Assembly (NCBI RefSeq): GCF_047549485.1
Contig: NZ_CP180191.1
Location: 3,596,001 to 3,660,000, forward strand
Direction of reading: 5' to 3'
Length of the DNA stretch: 64,000 nucleotides
Origin: Piscinibacterium candidicorallinum
GTDB taxonomy: Bacteria > Pseudomonadota > Gammaproteobacteria > Burkholderiales > Burkholderiaceae_C
Shown here in pieces: positions 1 through 8,007 of this stretch. The notes below the pieces were generated by a model. It was not told where the DNA came from and did not search any database. It worked only from the letters and a program-made list of their open reading frames with translations. The translations under genes and the position numbers were made by a program. Within the stretch, counting starts at the first letter, position 1. The number at the start of each line of letters is the position of its first letter.

Positions 1-170
1 GCCTGATGCTGTTTGCCCTGCTGGCAGCCGTGATGGTGGCCACGCGCAAGGTGGACTGGTTTGCGCTCTTTGCCCAGGCCAAGGCCAGCCGGCCGGAGAA
101 GCGCACGCCCGCTGCGCCAGCCGCGCCCGGCACCGCCGCCGTGGACGTTCAGGCTCAGGGCGCAGAGTGA
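1..170 (+). CDS. creD: CreD-like inner membrane protein, C-terminal fragment
   Basis: Only about the last 55 codons are inside the window, read from base 3 to TGA at 168-170. They encode one hydrophobic segment (LMLFALLAAVMVAT), then RKVDWFAL and a polar Ala/Pro-rich tail. A final membrane helix followed by a TR(R/K)VDW-type motif is how CreD, the inner membrane protein of the CreBC regulon, usually ends, so I read it as CreD. CreBC (BlrAB in Aeromonas) is known to control beta-lactamases in some bacteria, and a class D beta-lactamase lies about 0.6 kb further on. The fragment is short, so another polytopic membrane protein is possible. Confidence 0.55.
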   Translation, partial: LMLFALLAAVMVATRKVDWFALFAQAKASRPEKRTPAAPAAPGTAAVDVQAQGAE

Positions 171-218
171 GCCGCACACCGGCCAGACAGGTTCAAGCAC
201 TTCATCCAGGAGCGCACG

Positions 219-620
219 ATGGGACTCTTCATGGCCGCCGTGGTGATGGCGATGTTTGCGGGGATGCTGATCTCCGTGCCGGCGGGCGCATTCATGAGCG
301 CCTGCGTCGGGGCGCTGCAGGTCCGCAGCCGGGGCGGTGCACTGACGGCGCGACTGGCGCATCCGCCTGCGGCCTTTGCGCTGTTCTACGCGCTCTTCTT
401 CAGCGCCTTTGTGGCGCTGGTGCGCTGGAAGGTGCCAGGCGCCCATCTGTTCGATACCTCGCACGGCGCCACGGAGTTCGTCTTCTGGCTCCTGGTCCAT
501 GCCGGGGTGTGGTTGCTGGCGCTGGCGCCGGGCTTTGCGCTGGGCTGGCAACTGGGATCTGCGTGGACGCAGCGTCTGCGGGGTGGTGTGCGAGTGCGGG
601 CGGCACGACGGCATCCATAA
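219..620 (+). CDS. small membrane protein of unknown function
   Basis: A 133-residue protein starting at an ATG with CAGGAG 7 bases upstream, 48 bases after the creD-like stop and probably cotranscribed with it. Three hydrophobic stretches are visible, at about residues 2-26, 49-68 and 88-113, separated by short basic or polar loops, and the tail is Arg-rich. This predicts three membrane helices in the inner membrane. I do not recognise the family. Third-position GC and the good ribosome binding site support it as a real gene. The alternative frames over it lack a plausible start site. Confidence 0.7.
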   Translation: MGLFMAAVVMAMFAGMLISVPAGAFMSACVGALQVRSRGGALTARLAHPPAAFALFYALFFSAFVALVRWKVPGAHLFDTSHGATEFVFWLLVHAGVWLLALAPGFALGWQLGSAWTQRLRGGVRVRAARRHP

Positions 621-646
621 TGAATGACCGAAATGCGACTTTTTAC

Positions 647-677
647 TTTGACCAGAATGCCACTTTCCGCTTGATGG
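647..677. repeat. dispersed intergenic element, copy a (degenerate)
   Basis: The AT-rich gap between the small membrane protein and the beta-lactamase carries CCAGAATGCCACTTTCCGCT followed by TGATGG. It aligns with copy b at 22349-22382 (CCAGAATTGACTTTCCGCTT). The shared core is ACTTTCCGCTT. The base composition is clearly more AT-rich than the flanking genes. It belongs to the family described under the 31017 and 35426 entries. Confidence 0.5.
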
Positions 678-767
678 AAGCGCGGTATGTGACACTCCAC
701 GAACCTGAAAATCGCGTCCGAATACGAATTAAATATTCACCGGCGCGGCGCTTCAGCCCATCCGCGC

Positions 768-1808
768 TCAGGACGCCGGGTCGCAGCGCGCGGGAATCAC
801 GCCTTCTTCGCGCAGAAGGTCCATGACGATCTCACGCCGGGCATTGAGCTGCTCGAACACCTTGGGGTTGCGCTGGCCCGCGATGTCGATGTTCATCGCG
901 AACACCCAGGCGCCCTTGTCGGTCTCGACAGTGCCGACCCACCACGCCACACCCGCAGGCAGTTCGCGCGGCGCCCAGCCGGTCTTGGCGCGGATGCGCC
1001 AGCACGCATTGGCCTCCACGGTGAGGGCGTCGCGCACGATGCGCTGGCTGCGCTCGCTCATGGGCAGGTTCAAGCGATAGAGGCGATCCAGAAAGCTCAG
1101 TTCCTCCAGCGCCGAGACCTGCAACGAGCCGTCGAGCCAGAACGCTGTGAGGTCGTTGCCGATGTCGGCGTTGCCGAAGGACAGGCGCTTGAGCCAACCC
1201 TGCATCTGCTGCGGGCCGACGCGCTTGGCCAGGGTCTGGAAGGTGGGTACGGATGAACTGCGCAGGGCCGACACCAGGGTGTGGGTGCGCACCATGGGGC
1301 CTTCAAGCGTGCCCTCTGGCTGCACCGGCTCGAATTCATCCTTGATCGCACCGGTCTCCAGGGCGATGAGCGCATTGGCGATCTTGAAGGTCGAGGCGGG
1401 CACCAGGCGGCGCTGGGCGCGCTCGACATCACTGACCAGCACTGTGCGCCGCCCCACCCGCGTCAGCACCATCACGCCGGCGAGACCGCGGCTGGCAAAG
1501 GCCTGGCGCCAGCCGGGGCGCAGTTCCAGCGTGCGCGGCGCGCCATCGGTGCTGTCGGTGGCCACGTTGCGGATGCGCTTGGCTGCGGCCTGGGCCGGCG
1601 ACGCGCTCGGGCTCAGGGTCGAAGCGGCCACGACGGCAGGCGCATTGCCGACGCGTGCGCCCGCGGCCGCCGTGGCGTCGCGCACCGGGGCCGCGTCAGC
1701 AGACGCGCCCCAGACCACGGCATGCAGCAACAGGGCAGCACAGCCGACCCAGAAGGCGGGGCGCAGCGCCAGATCAGACAGCGCAGGCAAACAGCGGGAG
1801 GAGGGCAT
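768..1808 (-). CDS. class D (OXA-type) serine beta-lactamase
   Basis: A 346-residue exported protein carrying all class D landmarks in order. They are the nucleophile motif S139-T-F-K142 in PASTFKIANALIALETG, the S185-S-V187 motif followed by PTFQTLAKRVG, FGN at 211-213, the omega-loop Trp in AFWLDGSLQVSALEELSFL (W224), and K275-T-G-W followed by AWWVG. These predict hydrolysis of beta-lactam rings by a serine enzyme using a carboxylated lysine. A signal peptide spans about residues 17-38 (FWVGCAALLLHAVVWGASA). About 55 Ala/Pro-rich residues then precede the catalytic domain, making it longer than the usual 250-280 residues. The substrate range cannot be read from sequence. No mobile element flanks it and its base use resembles the neighbours, so it looks like an intrinsic chromosomal gene. 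It is divergent in sequence from the common mobile OXA groups as I remember them. Confidence 0.93.
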   Translation of the reverse strand: MPSSRCLPALSDLALRPAFWVGCAALLLHAVVWGASADAAPVRDATAAAGARVGNAPAVVAASTLSPSASPAQAAAKRIRNVATDSTDGAPRTLELRPGWRQAFASRGLAGVMVLTRVGRRTVLVSDVERAQRRLVPASTFKIANALIALETGAIKDEFEPVQPEGTLEGPMVRTHTLVSALRSSSVPTFQTLAKRVGPQQMQGWLKRLSFGNADIGNDLTAFWLDGSLQVSALEELSFLDRLYRLNLPMSERSQRIVRDALTVEANACWRIRAKTGWAPRELPAGVAWWVGTVETDKGAWVFAMNIDIAGQRNPKVFEQLNARREIVMDLLREEGVIPARCDPAS

Positions 1809-1950
1809 GGCATCCGGCGTTCACGCCGGCCGCGCGACACGGTTGTTTCGCAGGCGGCTGGGTGACTGGGCTATCGTCTAGGGTAAACCCTGAACACCGA
1901 TTGCGCCAGCACGGCAGCAACCCCCGCCGCGGCACGCGACGAGCGGTCGC

Positions 1951-2718
1951 TCAGGGCCAGGGCAGGCCGCGGCGCAAAGCGCTTGCGCGCAGGACCCAGG
2001 CCGCTTCCACCGTCAGTTGCCCCGCACTTTGAAGATCCAGTACCGCCGCCCAGGGCAGGCAGGAAAATTGCGCCACCTCGCCGTCCAGATTCACGGGCTG
2101 CTGATGCTCGGGAATCACGGCATCCCAGGCGAGCAGGTCTTCGATCAGCCAGCCTTCGCCCAATGGCGTCGGGTCGATCGGCCGGGACTGTCGCAGGTGA
2201 CCGGTGGCGTGCAGGTCGTGCAGATCAACCAGATGCAGGCCGGCTTCCTCGTGCACCTCACGCGCCAGCGCGGTGGGCAGGTCCGGTTCGCGCGCGCTCA
2301 CCAACCCGCCGGCCAGGGTGTCCCAGAGGCCGGGGTCGGTCGCCTTGTCCAGGGCGCGCTGCTGCAACCACACCCGCCCGTCCGGCGCCCAACCGTTCAG
2401 GTGCACGGCCTGCGTGAGCAGACCAAGCGGCCGCATGCAGGCTCGCTCGATCCGCGCCAGGCGACGCGCGCCGGGTTCGTCAGCAGGGTCCAGCACCGGC
2501 AGAAGTTCGTCACGCCAGCGGCCGGTCACGCCCCAGGTGCGCAGCCGCACAGCCAGTTCGGCCAGCGCTTGGTCGTCTGCTGGGGCGTTCACAGCGCCGG
2601 GCTGCGCCCAGGCGGGCACCCGCTCGCACAGGCGCGCGGCCAGCGGTGCGGCCAGGCTGCCCACGGGTACGCCGCCTACGCAAAAGAGAACGCGGGCCGA
2701 CGAGGTCACGGTTGTCAT
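1951..2718 (-). CDS. Nudix hydrolase, Tnr3/DUF4743-like
   Basis: A 255-residue protein starting at MTTVTSSARVLFCVGG; its ATG overlaps the eamA stop (ATGA), so the two are translationally coupled. A Nudix box is seen as GLVSARE, eight residues, then REVHEEAGL. The usual spacing between the Glu and the REUxEE core is seven, so there is one extra residue. The N-terminal half resembles the DUF4743 region found before the Nudix fold in Tnr3/YJR142W-type proteins. Those act on damaged or modified thiamine pyrophosphate, but the substrate here is inferred only. It probably hydrolyses a nucleoside diphosphate-linked compound in the cytoplasm. Confidence 0.82.
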   Translation of the reverse strand: MTTVTSSARVLFCVGGVPVGSLAAPLAARLCERVPAWAQPGAVNAPADDQALAELAVRLRTWGVTGRWRDELLPVLDPADEPGARRLARIERACMRPLGLLTQAVHLNGWAPDGRVWLQQRALDKATDPGLWDTLAGGLVSAREPDLPTALAREVHEEAGLHLVDLHDLHATGHLRQSRPIDPTPLGEGWLIEDLLAWDAVIPEHQQPVNLDGEVAQFSCLPWAAVLDLQSAGQLTVEAAWVLRASALRRGLPWP

Positions 2719-3599
2719 GCGGTCTGGAGGGCGCGGCTGCGCAAGCGGCCCGCCCAGACATTGAGCGCCAGCCCCGCCATGATGAGCAGTGCGGCGAGCA
2801 ATTTCCAGCTCTGAAGCGGCTCGCCAAGTGCCAGCGCGGATGCCGACAAGCCAAACACCGGCACCAGCAGCGCCATGGGCGTAACCTGCGCTGCGGGGTA
2901 CTGCGTGAGCAGCCAGTTCCAGACGCCAAAGCCGAACAGTGTGTTGCCCAGCGCCTGCCACCCGACCGCCAGCCAGCCCACCAGGCTGGCATGCGCGAGC
3001 GCCGAAGCGATCGCCGTCCAGCCGTCGAGCCAGAGGCTCAAGCCCAGCAAAGGCGGCACCGCGAACAGGCTGGACCACACCATGAAGGCCAGCATGTCCA
3101 CCTTGCCCAATCGGCGCGCCAGCACATTGGCCACGGACCAGGCCAGCGCGGCCGCCAGAACCAGCGCAACGCCCAGCAAGGTCAAATCAGCGGCGCCGCC
3201 AGAACGAGAAAGCAGCAGACCCAGCGCCGCCACGCCGAACGCCAGCCCGACCCACTGCAGGCGGTGCAGACGCTCGCGCAACATAACCATGGACAACCCG
3301 ATGGTCATGAACACCTGGGTCTGGATGAGAAGCGAGGCGAGCCCTGGTGTGATGTCGGCGCGCATTGCCGCGAACAGCAGTCCGAACTGCAAGCCCGCCA
3401 GCGTGCCGATGCCCGACATCAGCGCCCAGGGCACGGCCGGACGCTTGATGAAGAACAGCCATGGCAGCGCAGATGCAGCAAAACGCAGGGTGGCCAGCAA
3501 CATGGGCGGAAAGTCCGCCAGCCCGAGCTTGATGACCACAAAGTTCGTCCCCCAGACGAAGACCACCAGCAAGGCGAGCAGGGCGTGGGGCGCAGACAT
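2715..3599 (-). CDS. eamA: EamA/DMT-family exporter
   Basis: A 294-residue inner membrane protein with about ten hydrophobic helices arranged as two EamA repeats. The start MSAPHALLALLVVFVWGTNFVVIKLGL matches the opening of E. coli EamA (YdeD), a cysteine and O-acetylserine exporter, and so does the middle (GLASLLIQTQVFFT-like) and end (LLVPVFGLSASALALGE). An upstream in-frame Met at 3674 would add 25 Cys-rich residues with no hydrophobic logic, so I chose the ATG at 3599. Its stop overlaps the Nudix start. The exact solute is inferred from similarity; a general metabolite exporter is the safe reading. Confidence 0.85.
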   Translation of the reverse strand: MSAPHALLALLVVFVWGTNFVVIKLGLADFPPMLLATLRFAASALPWLFFIKRPAVPWALMSGIGTLAGLQFGLLFAAMRADITPGLASLLIQTQVFMTIGLSMVMLRERLHRLQWVGLAFGVAALGLLLSRSGGAADLTLLGVALVLAAALAWSVANVLARRLGKVDMLAFMVWSSLFAVPPLLGLSLWLDGWTAIASALAHASLVGWLAVGWQALGNTLFGFGVWNWLLTQYPAAQVTPMALLVPVFGLSASALALGEPLQSWKLLAALLIMAGLALNVWAGRLRSRALQTA

Positions 3600-3700
3600 G
3601 AGCGCAGTGTATTGGCCGCATGCGCAGGGGCATGCAAGGGGCTTGCATGCCGCACCGGCTGACCTAAGCTGCAATCTGGCCCTTTGGCAGGAGAGCCGTC

Positions 3701-3967
3701 ATGAACAACGCCTATCCATTCACATTCACGCACCGTGCGGCGCGCGCAGCACTGGCGGCCACGGCACTGGTAGTGCTCTGTGGCTGCGCTGGCCTGCCCG
3801 CTGCGCAAAGTGTGGAAGTCGACAATCAGAAGGTGGCGCAGATCGAGCGGACCGCGCGCGATCGCGGCGTGCAGGTCATGTGGCTCAACTACCCGACGCG
3901 CGTGGTGACGGCTGCGGCGCCGCGCCAGGACGCTTCAACACCCGCAAGCACCGCGCCCAGCAAGTAG
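3701..3967 (+). CDS. small putative lipoprotein
   Basis: An 88-residue protein with a good ribosome binding site (GGCAGGAG, 7 bases before the ATG). Residues 13-29 form a signal peptide ending in the lipobox-like LCGC (Cys28 or so), followed by a short mature domain with KVAQIERTARDRGVQVMWLNYP. The (V/I)xWxNYP pattern recurs in small betaproteobacterial lipoproteins annotated only as hypothetical. It is divergent from eamA, with 101 bases between the two starts that must hold both promoters. Function unknown; it is likely anchored to an envelope membrane. Confidence 0.72.
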   Translation: MNNAYPFTFTHRAARAALAATALVVLCGCAGLPAAQSVEVDNQKVAQIERTARDRGVQVMWLNYPTRVVTAAAPRQDASTPASTAPSK

Positions 3968-4102
3968 CGCAACACCCGCACGGCGCATCACGCAGCGTAC
4001 GACGTGCCTGGGACAGGCGTGTGCGACGTGCGAGTGTGACATGTTGCTCCGGCATGGGCCCTGGGCTTCCCGTGGCCGGTTGACCGTGACACAATCAACC
4101 GC

Positions 4103-4675
4103 ATGTCGCACATCCTGATCGTGGATTCGGTCGGACAACCGGTGCGCTGGGCAGGCATGCCCCGCGCAGCGCGCTACTACGCTGCCGACAAGGTGATCAC
4201 CGAACTCGGCGAGAACCTGTTCTCGCTGTCCGGCGGCTTTAATCGTGCGAGCCAGCGCATCTCCGAGCTGGTGTTCTCGTCAATCGTCATGGTGCGCGGG
4301 CGGCATCGCGTTTCACACGATTACGCGCATGTCGGGCTGACGCGTGAGCGCCTGTTCCTGAGGGATCGCTTCATGTGCGCCTACTGCGGCAGCCGCTTTG
4401 AAGAGCGGCAGTTGACGGTGGAGCACATCCAGCCCGTGTCGCGCGGCGGTCGACATTCCTGGATGAACGTAGTCACCGCATGCCGCGGTTGCAATCATCG
4501 CAAGGGCAACCGCACGCCCGAAGAAGCCGGCATGAGCCTGCTCTACGTCCCCTACCGGGTCTGCCGCAACGAGGGCTTCATTCTCTCGAACCGCAACATC
4601 CTCGCTGACCAGATGGCGTTCCTGTCGGCGAGCCTGCCGCGCTACAGCCGGTGGTCCCCACACGCTGGCAGCTAG
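4103..4675 (+). CDS. HNH endonuclease family protein
   Basis: A 190-residue protein with a clear HNH/zinc module in the second half: CAYCG, then LTVEHIQPVSRGG, WMNVVTACRGCNHRKGN. The two CxxC pairs bind a structural zinc, and the E-H, N and H residues form the metal-dependent nuclease centre. The N-terminal 85 residues (ILIVDSVGQPVRWAGMPRAARYYAADKVI) match the family of stand-alone HNH proteins common in Burkholderiales, often encoded as housekeeping-like genes rather than in phages. Target and role are unknown. There is no restriction or toxin partner nearby. A bidirectional terminator follows. Confidence 0.88.
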   Translation: MSHILIVDSVGQPVRWAGMPRAARYYAADKVITELGENLFSLSGGFNRASQRISELVFSSIVMVRGRHRVSHDYAHVGLTRERLFLRDRFMCAYCGSRFEERQLTVEHIQPVSRGGRHSWMNVVTACRGCNHRKGNRTPEEAGMSLLYVPYRVCRNEGFILSNRNILADQMAFLSASLPRYSRWSPHAGS

Positions 4676-4693
4676 TTGCAAGGACAGCAAAGC

Positions 4694-4719
4694 AAAAGGG
4701 GCCGCAAAGGCCCTTTTTT
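4694..4719. terminator. rho-independent terminator, probably bidirectional
   Basis: A 9-bp stem with one G-U pair (AAAGGGGCC and GGCCCTTTT), loop GCAAA, and six T on the plus strand; A-tract on the left gives a weaker T-tract for the minus strand. It sits between two converging genes, the HNH nuclease (stop 4675) and DUF3567 (stop 4738), and can end both transcripts. Confidence 0.85.
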
Positions 4720-4737
4720 CTGTGGTTCGACAGCGGG

Positions 4738-4980
4738 TCAGTGAAACGCCAGCTTGGTCTGCATGATGCCGTCGAACTGCGCGAGGAACTGATCGATCTC
4801 GTCCTCGCCAGGCTGCTCGGCCATTAAGGCCGACACCTTGTGCTTGAAGGCCTGGGCCAGATCGCCGTCCACGAAAACTTCGCGGCGGCCCTGCTTGTCC
4901 ATGATCTCGTAGGCCGGGCCCTGAGGTGTCTCGGGGAAGAGCACAACGCAATAGTTGTCGCTATTGAAGATGGTTCGCAT
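4738..4980 (-). CDS. DUF3567 small protein
   Basis: An 80-residue cytoplasmic protein beginning MRTIFNSDNYCVVLFP and containing YEIMDKQGRREVFVDG and an acidic C-terminal helix (DEIDQFLAQFDGIM). This pattern (xxYNSxNYCVVEF, then YEIVDKxxRREIFIDG) is the DUF3567 family, which is almost restricted to betaproteobacteria. A longer in-frame reading to 5709 runs antisense through trkH and has no family similarity, so I start at the ATG at 4980. It is the last gene of the minus-strand run after trkH, with 80 bases between. Function is unknown. Confidence 0.88.
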   Translation of the reverse strand: MRTIFNSDNYCVVLFPETPQGPAYEIMDKQGRREVFVDGDLAQAFKHKVSALMAEQPGEDEIDQFLAQFDGIMQTKLAFH

Positions 4981-5060
4981 GAGAGTCACTCCGATCTGGC
5001 ACCCAGATGTGGGCCGGTGCGCACACATCAAGTGCGCACCGAGTTCCGCCTCTAAGGGGT

Positions 5061-6533
5061 TTATCGGCGCCAGAACGCCGGAGTGAACAGCACGATCACC
5101 GAAAAAAGCTCCAAACGACCCAGCAACATCGCCGCTGTGCACACCCAGGTCTGCAGATCGCTCAGACCCTGGTAGTTGCTCGCCGGGCCGACCTGCCCCA
5201 GACCGGGGCCGGTGTTGTTCAGACAGGCAACGATGGACGTGAATGCCGTGATCGGATCCAGCCCGGACGCCAGCTGGATCAGGGTCAGCAGGATCATCGT
5301 CCCGCCGTAGATGAGCATGAACGCGAGCGTGGCAAGGATCACGCGGGAATCGACGATGCTGCCGCCCAGCTTCACAGGGTTCACAATGCGCGGGTGCAGG
5401 ATACGCACCAGCTCGCGCTTGGACAGCTTGAACATGATCACGGCGCGCATCATCTTGATGCCCCCGCCCGTCGAGCCTGCGGAAGTGGCAATCGCGCAGA
5501 GAAAGAGCATCAGGATCGGCGCAAATGCGGGCCACTTCTCGTAGTCCACGCTGGCAAAGCCCGTGGTGGTGGCGATCGACACCACATTGAATGCAGCGTG
5601 GCGCAGCGCCGTGAGGAGTTCCGGGTACACGCCCTTGACCCACAGAAATACCGCCACGACGGCCACGCCGGCGTACATCACCAGCAGATACCAGCGCGCC
5701 TCCGGACAATCGACATAGGCGCGCAGCGAGCGACGGCGCCAGGCGAGAAAGTGCATCGCGAAATTGAAGCCCGCTAAAGTCATGAAGACGATCGCGACCA
5801 GCTCGATCTGGGGTGAATTGAACTGTCCGAAGCTGGCGTCATAGGTCGAGAAGCCGCCCAGACCCATGGTGCTGGCCATGTGGCAGAAGGCATCCAGGGT
5901 GTTCATGCCGGCGGCCCGGTAGCTCAGAAAACACGCAAGACTGATGCCGAGGTAGACCGCGTACAGTCCCTTGGCGGTCTCTGTGATGCGCGGTGTGAGC
6001 TTGGCGTCCTTCATGGGGCCGGGTGTTTCGGCCTTATAGACCTGCATCCCGCCCACACCGAGCAGCGGCAGGATGGCCACCGCCATCACGATGATGCCCA
6101 TGCCGCCGATCCACACCAGCAGATGCCGCCAGACATTGATGGACGGCGGCAGATGCTCCAGACCGGTGAGCACGGTGGCTCCCGTCGTCGTCATGCCGCT
6201 CATCGCCTCGAAGTAGGCATCGGTGAACGAGATCGGCGCGCCTGTTTGCTTGAAGTAGAAGAGGAGCGGAAGCGTGGCGAAGGCGGGCAGAGTAGTCCAG
6301 ACGAGGGAGACCAGAAGGAATCCGTCACGGGGCATCAACTCGCGCCGAAACCGGCGTGTGGCCACAAACAGGGTGAGGCCAGCGATGAGTGTGATGAAGA
6401 TGGATTCGTCATAGGCGCTGCGCGCGGCATCACCAACGACATGCGAGACCCCGAGCGGCACGAGCATGGTCGCGCCGAACAGCATGATGACAAAGCCCAG
6501 GATATTGATGATGGGCAGGAGCTGACGCTGCAT
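5061..6533 (-). CDS. trkH: Trk potassium uptake system, channel subunit TrkH
   Basis: A 490-residue polytopic membrane protein with the four pore-loop repeats of the Trk/Ktr/HKT superfamily. Visible filter segments include SGMTTTGATVL, MASTMGLGGFSTYD, SIATTTGFASVDY and ACLNNTGPGLGQVG, each placing a Gly where potassium is selected. It forms the ion-conducting dimer in the inner membrane and needs the RCK protein TrkA, encoded 10 bases upstream on the same strand, for gating. The length is normal for the family (about 480-490). The gene pair follows the NtrYX-type regulators, so potassium uptake may be cotranscribed with them. Confidence 0.97.
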   Translation of the reverse strand: MQRQLLPIINILGFVIMLFGATMLVPLGVSHVVGDAARSAYDESIFITLIAGLTLFVATRRFRRELMPRDGFLLVSLVWTTLPAFATLPLLFYFKQTGAPISFTDAYFEAMSGMTTTGATVLTGLEHLPPSINVWRHLLVWIGGMGIIVMAVAILPLLGVGGMQVYKAETPGPMKDAKLTPRITETAKGLYAVYLGISLACFLSYRAAGMNTLDAFCHMASTMGLGGFSTYDASFGQFNSPQIELVAIVFMTLAGFNFAMHFLAWRRRSLRAYVDCPEARWYLLVMYAGVAVVAVFLWVKGVYPELLTALRHAAFNVVSIATTTGFASVDYEKWPAFAPILMLFLCAIATSAGSTGGGIKMMRAVIMFKLSKRELVRILHPRIVNPVKLGGSIVDSRVILATLAFMLIYGGTMILLTLIQLASGLDPITAFTSIVACLNNTGPGLGQVGPASNYQGLSDLQTWVCTAAMLLGRLELFSVIVLFTPAFWRR

Positions 6534-6542
6534 GCGCTGGGC

Positions 6543-7937
6543 TCAGAAAAAGCCGGCCGACACCTGGAACAACTTCTCGACCTTCGGCACAAGGCGCTTG
6601 TTGTTCACGAAGACGATGACGTGATCTTCTGCCTCGATCACGGTGTCGTGATGGGCAATGATGACCTCGGCGTCCTCGCCCTCACCACGTACAAGGGCGC
6701 CCACTGTCACGCCACGCTCTGCAGCAAACAGGTCGATCTGGTCGATGCGCCGCCCGACCACCTTGCTCGAGTTGCGGTCGCCGTGCGCGATCGCCTCCAG
6801 GGCTTCGGCGGCGCCACGACGCAGGCTGTGAACGCGCGCCACGTCGCCGCGGCGGATATGGGTCAGCAGATCACCGATCGTCGCCTGCGAGGGCGCAATC
6901 GCGATGTCGATCCGGCTGCCCTGCATCATGTCGGCGTAGGCCTTGCGGTTGATCAGGGCGATCACCCGCCGAGCGCCGAGCCGCTTGGCGAGCAGCGCGG
7001 CCATGATGTTGTTCTCGTCATCGTTGGTGACCGCCATGAAGAGGTCCATCTCCTGGACGCTCTCGTCGGTCAGCAGATCTTCGTCTGTGGCATCGCCTTC
7101 GAGCACCAGAGCCGACGAGCTGAGCTGCGTGGCCAGGCGCTGGGTGGTCCTCGGATTGCGGTCGATGATGCGCAGGTTGTAGTCCGACTGCAGCGCCTGC
7201 GCCAGTCGTGTCCCGATGTTGCCGCCACCGGCGATCATGATGCGCCTCACGGGCTTGTCGATGGTGCGCAACTCCCGGATGAGTCTGCGCAAGTGCTTGG
7301 TCTGCGCAAGCACGAAGACTTCATCTCCGGGTTCGATGATGGTTTCGCCATCGGGGATCATGGCCCGCTGGGCGCGGTAGATCGTCACCACCCGCACATC
7401 GATGCCCGGCAGATGGTCGCGCAACTCCCGGATGCGCTGCCGGACCAACGCGCCGCCCTCCACGGCCCGCACCGCCACCAGGGACACACGCCCTTCGGCA
7501 AACTCAAGCACCTGGAGCGCTTCGGGAAACTCGACCAGTTTCAGGATGGTGTTGGTCACGCTCTGCTCGGGGCAGATGACCACGTCGGCTGCAAAGCCAT
7601 CGCGCGTCAGCGCCTCGTGCTCTTGAAACTCCGAAGAGCGGACACGGACGATTCGTGTCGGTATGTTGAAGACGTCACGACCGATTCGGCTGACGACAAG
7701 GTTGGTCTCGTCCGAAGTCGCGCAGGCGACAAGCAGCTCGGCATCGTCAGCGCCGGCCTCACGCAGGGTCTGGATGGATGTCCCCAGGCCGACAACTCCT
7801 CGCAGATCCAGTCGATCCTGCAGGACCGCGATGCGTCCAGCATCAGGATCAATGACGGTGATGTCGTTCGCCTCGGAAACGAGGCTCTCTGCGACCGACT
7901 CCCCCACCCGGCCCGCCCCCACGATCAGGACTCGCAT
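6543..7937 (-). CDS. trkA: Trk potassium uptake system, regulatory subunit TrkA
   Basis: A 464-residue cytoplasmic protein made of two RCK units. The first opens with MRVLIVGAGRVGESVAESL (Rossmann GxGxxG, NAD(H) binding) and is followed by a TrkA-C domain. The second opens at about residue 230 with RRIMIAGGGNIGTRLAQAL and again ends in a TrkA-C domain (VGALVRGEGEDAEVIIAHHD). It gates TrkH in response to NADH/NAD or ATP. Its stop is 10 bases before trkH. A 70-base gap separates it from the response regulator gene upstream. Confidence 0.97.
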   Translation of the reverse strand: MRVLIVGAGRVGESVAESLVSEANDITVIDPDAGRIAVLQDRLDLRGVVGLGTSIQTLREAGADDAELLVACATSDETNLVVSRIGRDVFNIPTRIVRVRSSEFQEHEALTRDGFAADVVICPEQSVTNTILKLVEFPEALQVLEFAEGRVSLVAVRAVEGGALVRQRIRELRDHLPGIDVRVVTIYRAQRAMIPDGETIIEPGDEVFVLAQTKHLRRLIRELRTIDKPVRRIMIAGGGNIGTRLAQALQSDYNLRIIDRNPRTTQRLATQLSSSALVLEGDATDEDLLTDESVQEMDLFMAVTNDDENNIMAALLAKRLGARRVIALINRKAYADMMQGSRIDIAIAPSQATIGDLLTHIRRGDVARVHSLRRGAAEALEAIAHGDRNSSKVVGRRIDQIDLFAAERGVTVGALVRGEGEDAEVIIAHHDTVIEAEDHVIVFVNNKRLVPKVEKLFQVSAGFF

Positions 7938-8007
7938 TCAGCGCTCCGCTGCTTGTTGCTTGTATGCCGCCGCAGCATAGACAAGCCGAGGCATGCCCGG
8001 CCAGTTG

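Noticed and set aside
1809..1950. CreB-type tag (TTCAC direct repeats) and a GTCTAGG match upstream of the beta-lactamase
   Set aside because: Only single TTCAC sites are seen, not the spaced pair, and the GTCTAGG match (1876-1882) lacks the second half of the palindrome.
4103..4675. HNH nuclease as part of a mobile intron, restriction system or prophage
   Set aside because: No methylase, terminase, intron structure or repeats nearby; base composition matches the neighbours and this HNH group is common as a stand-alone chromosomal gene.
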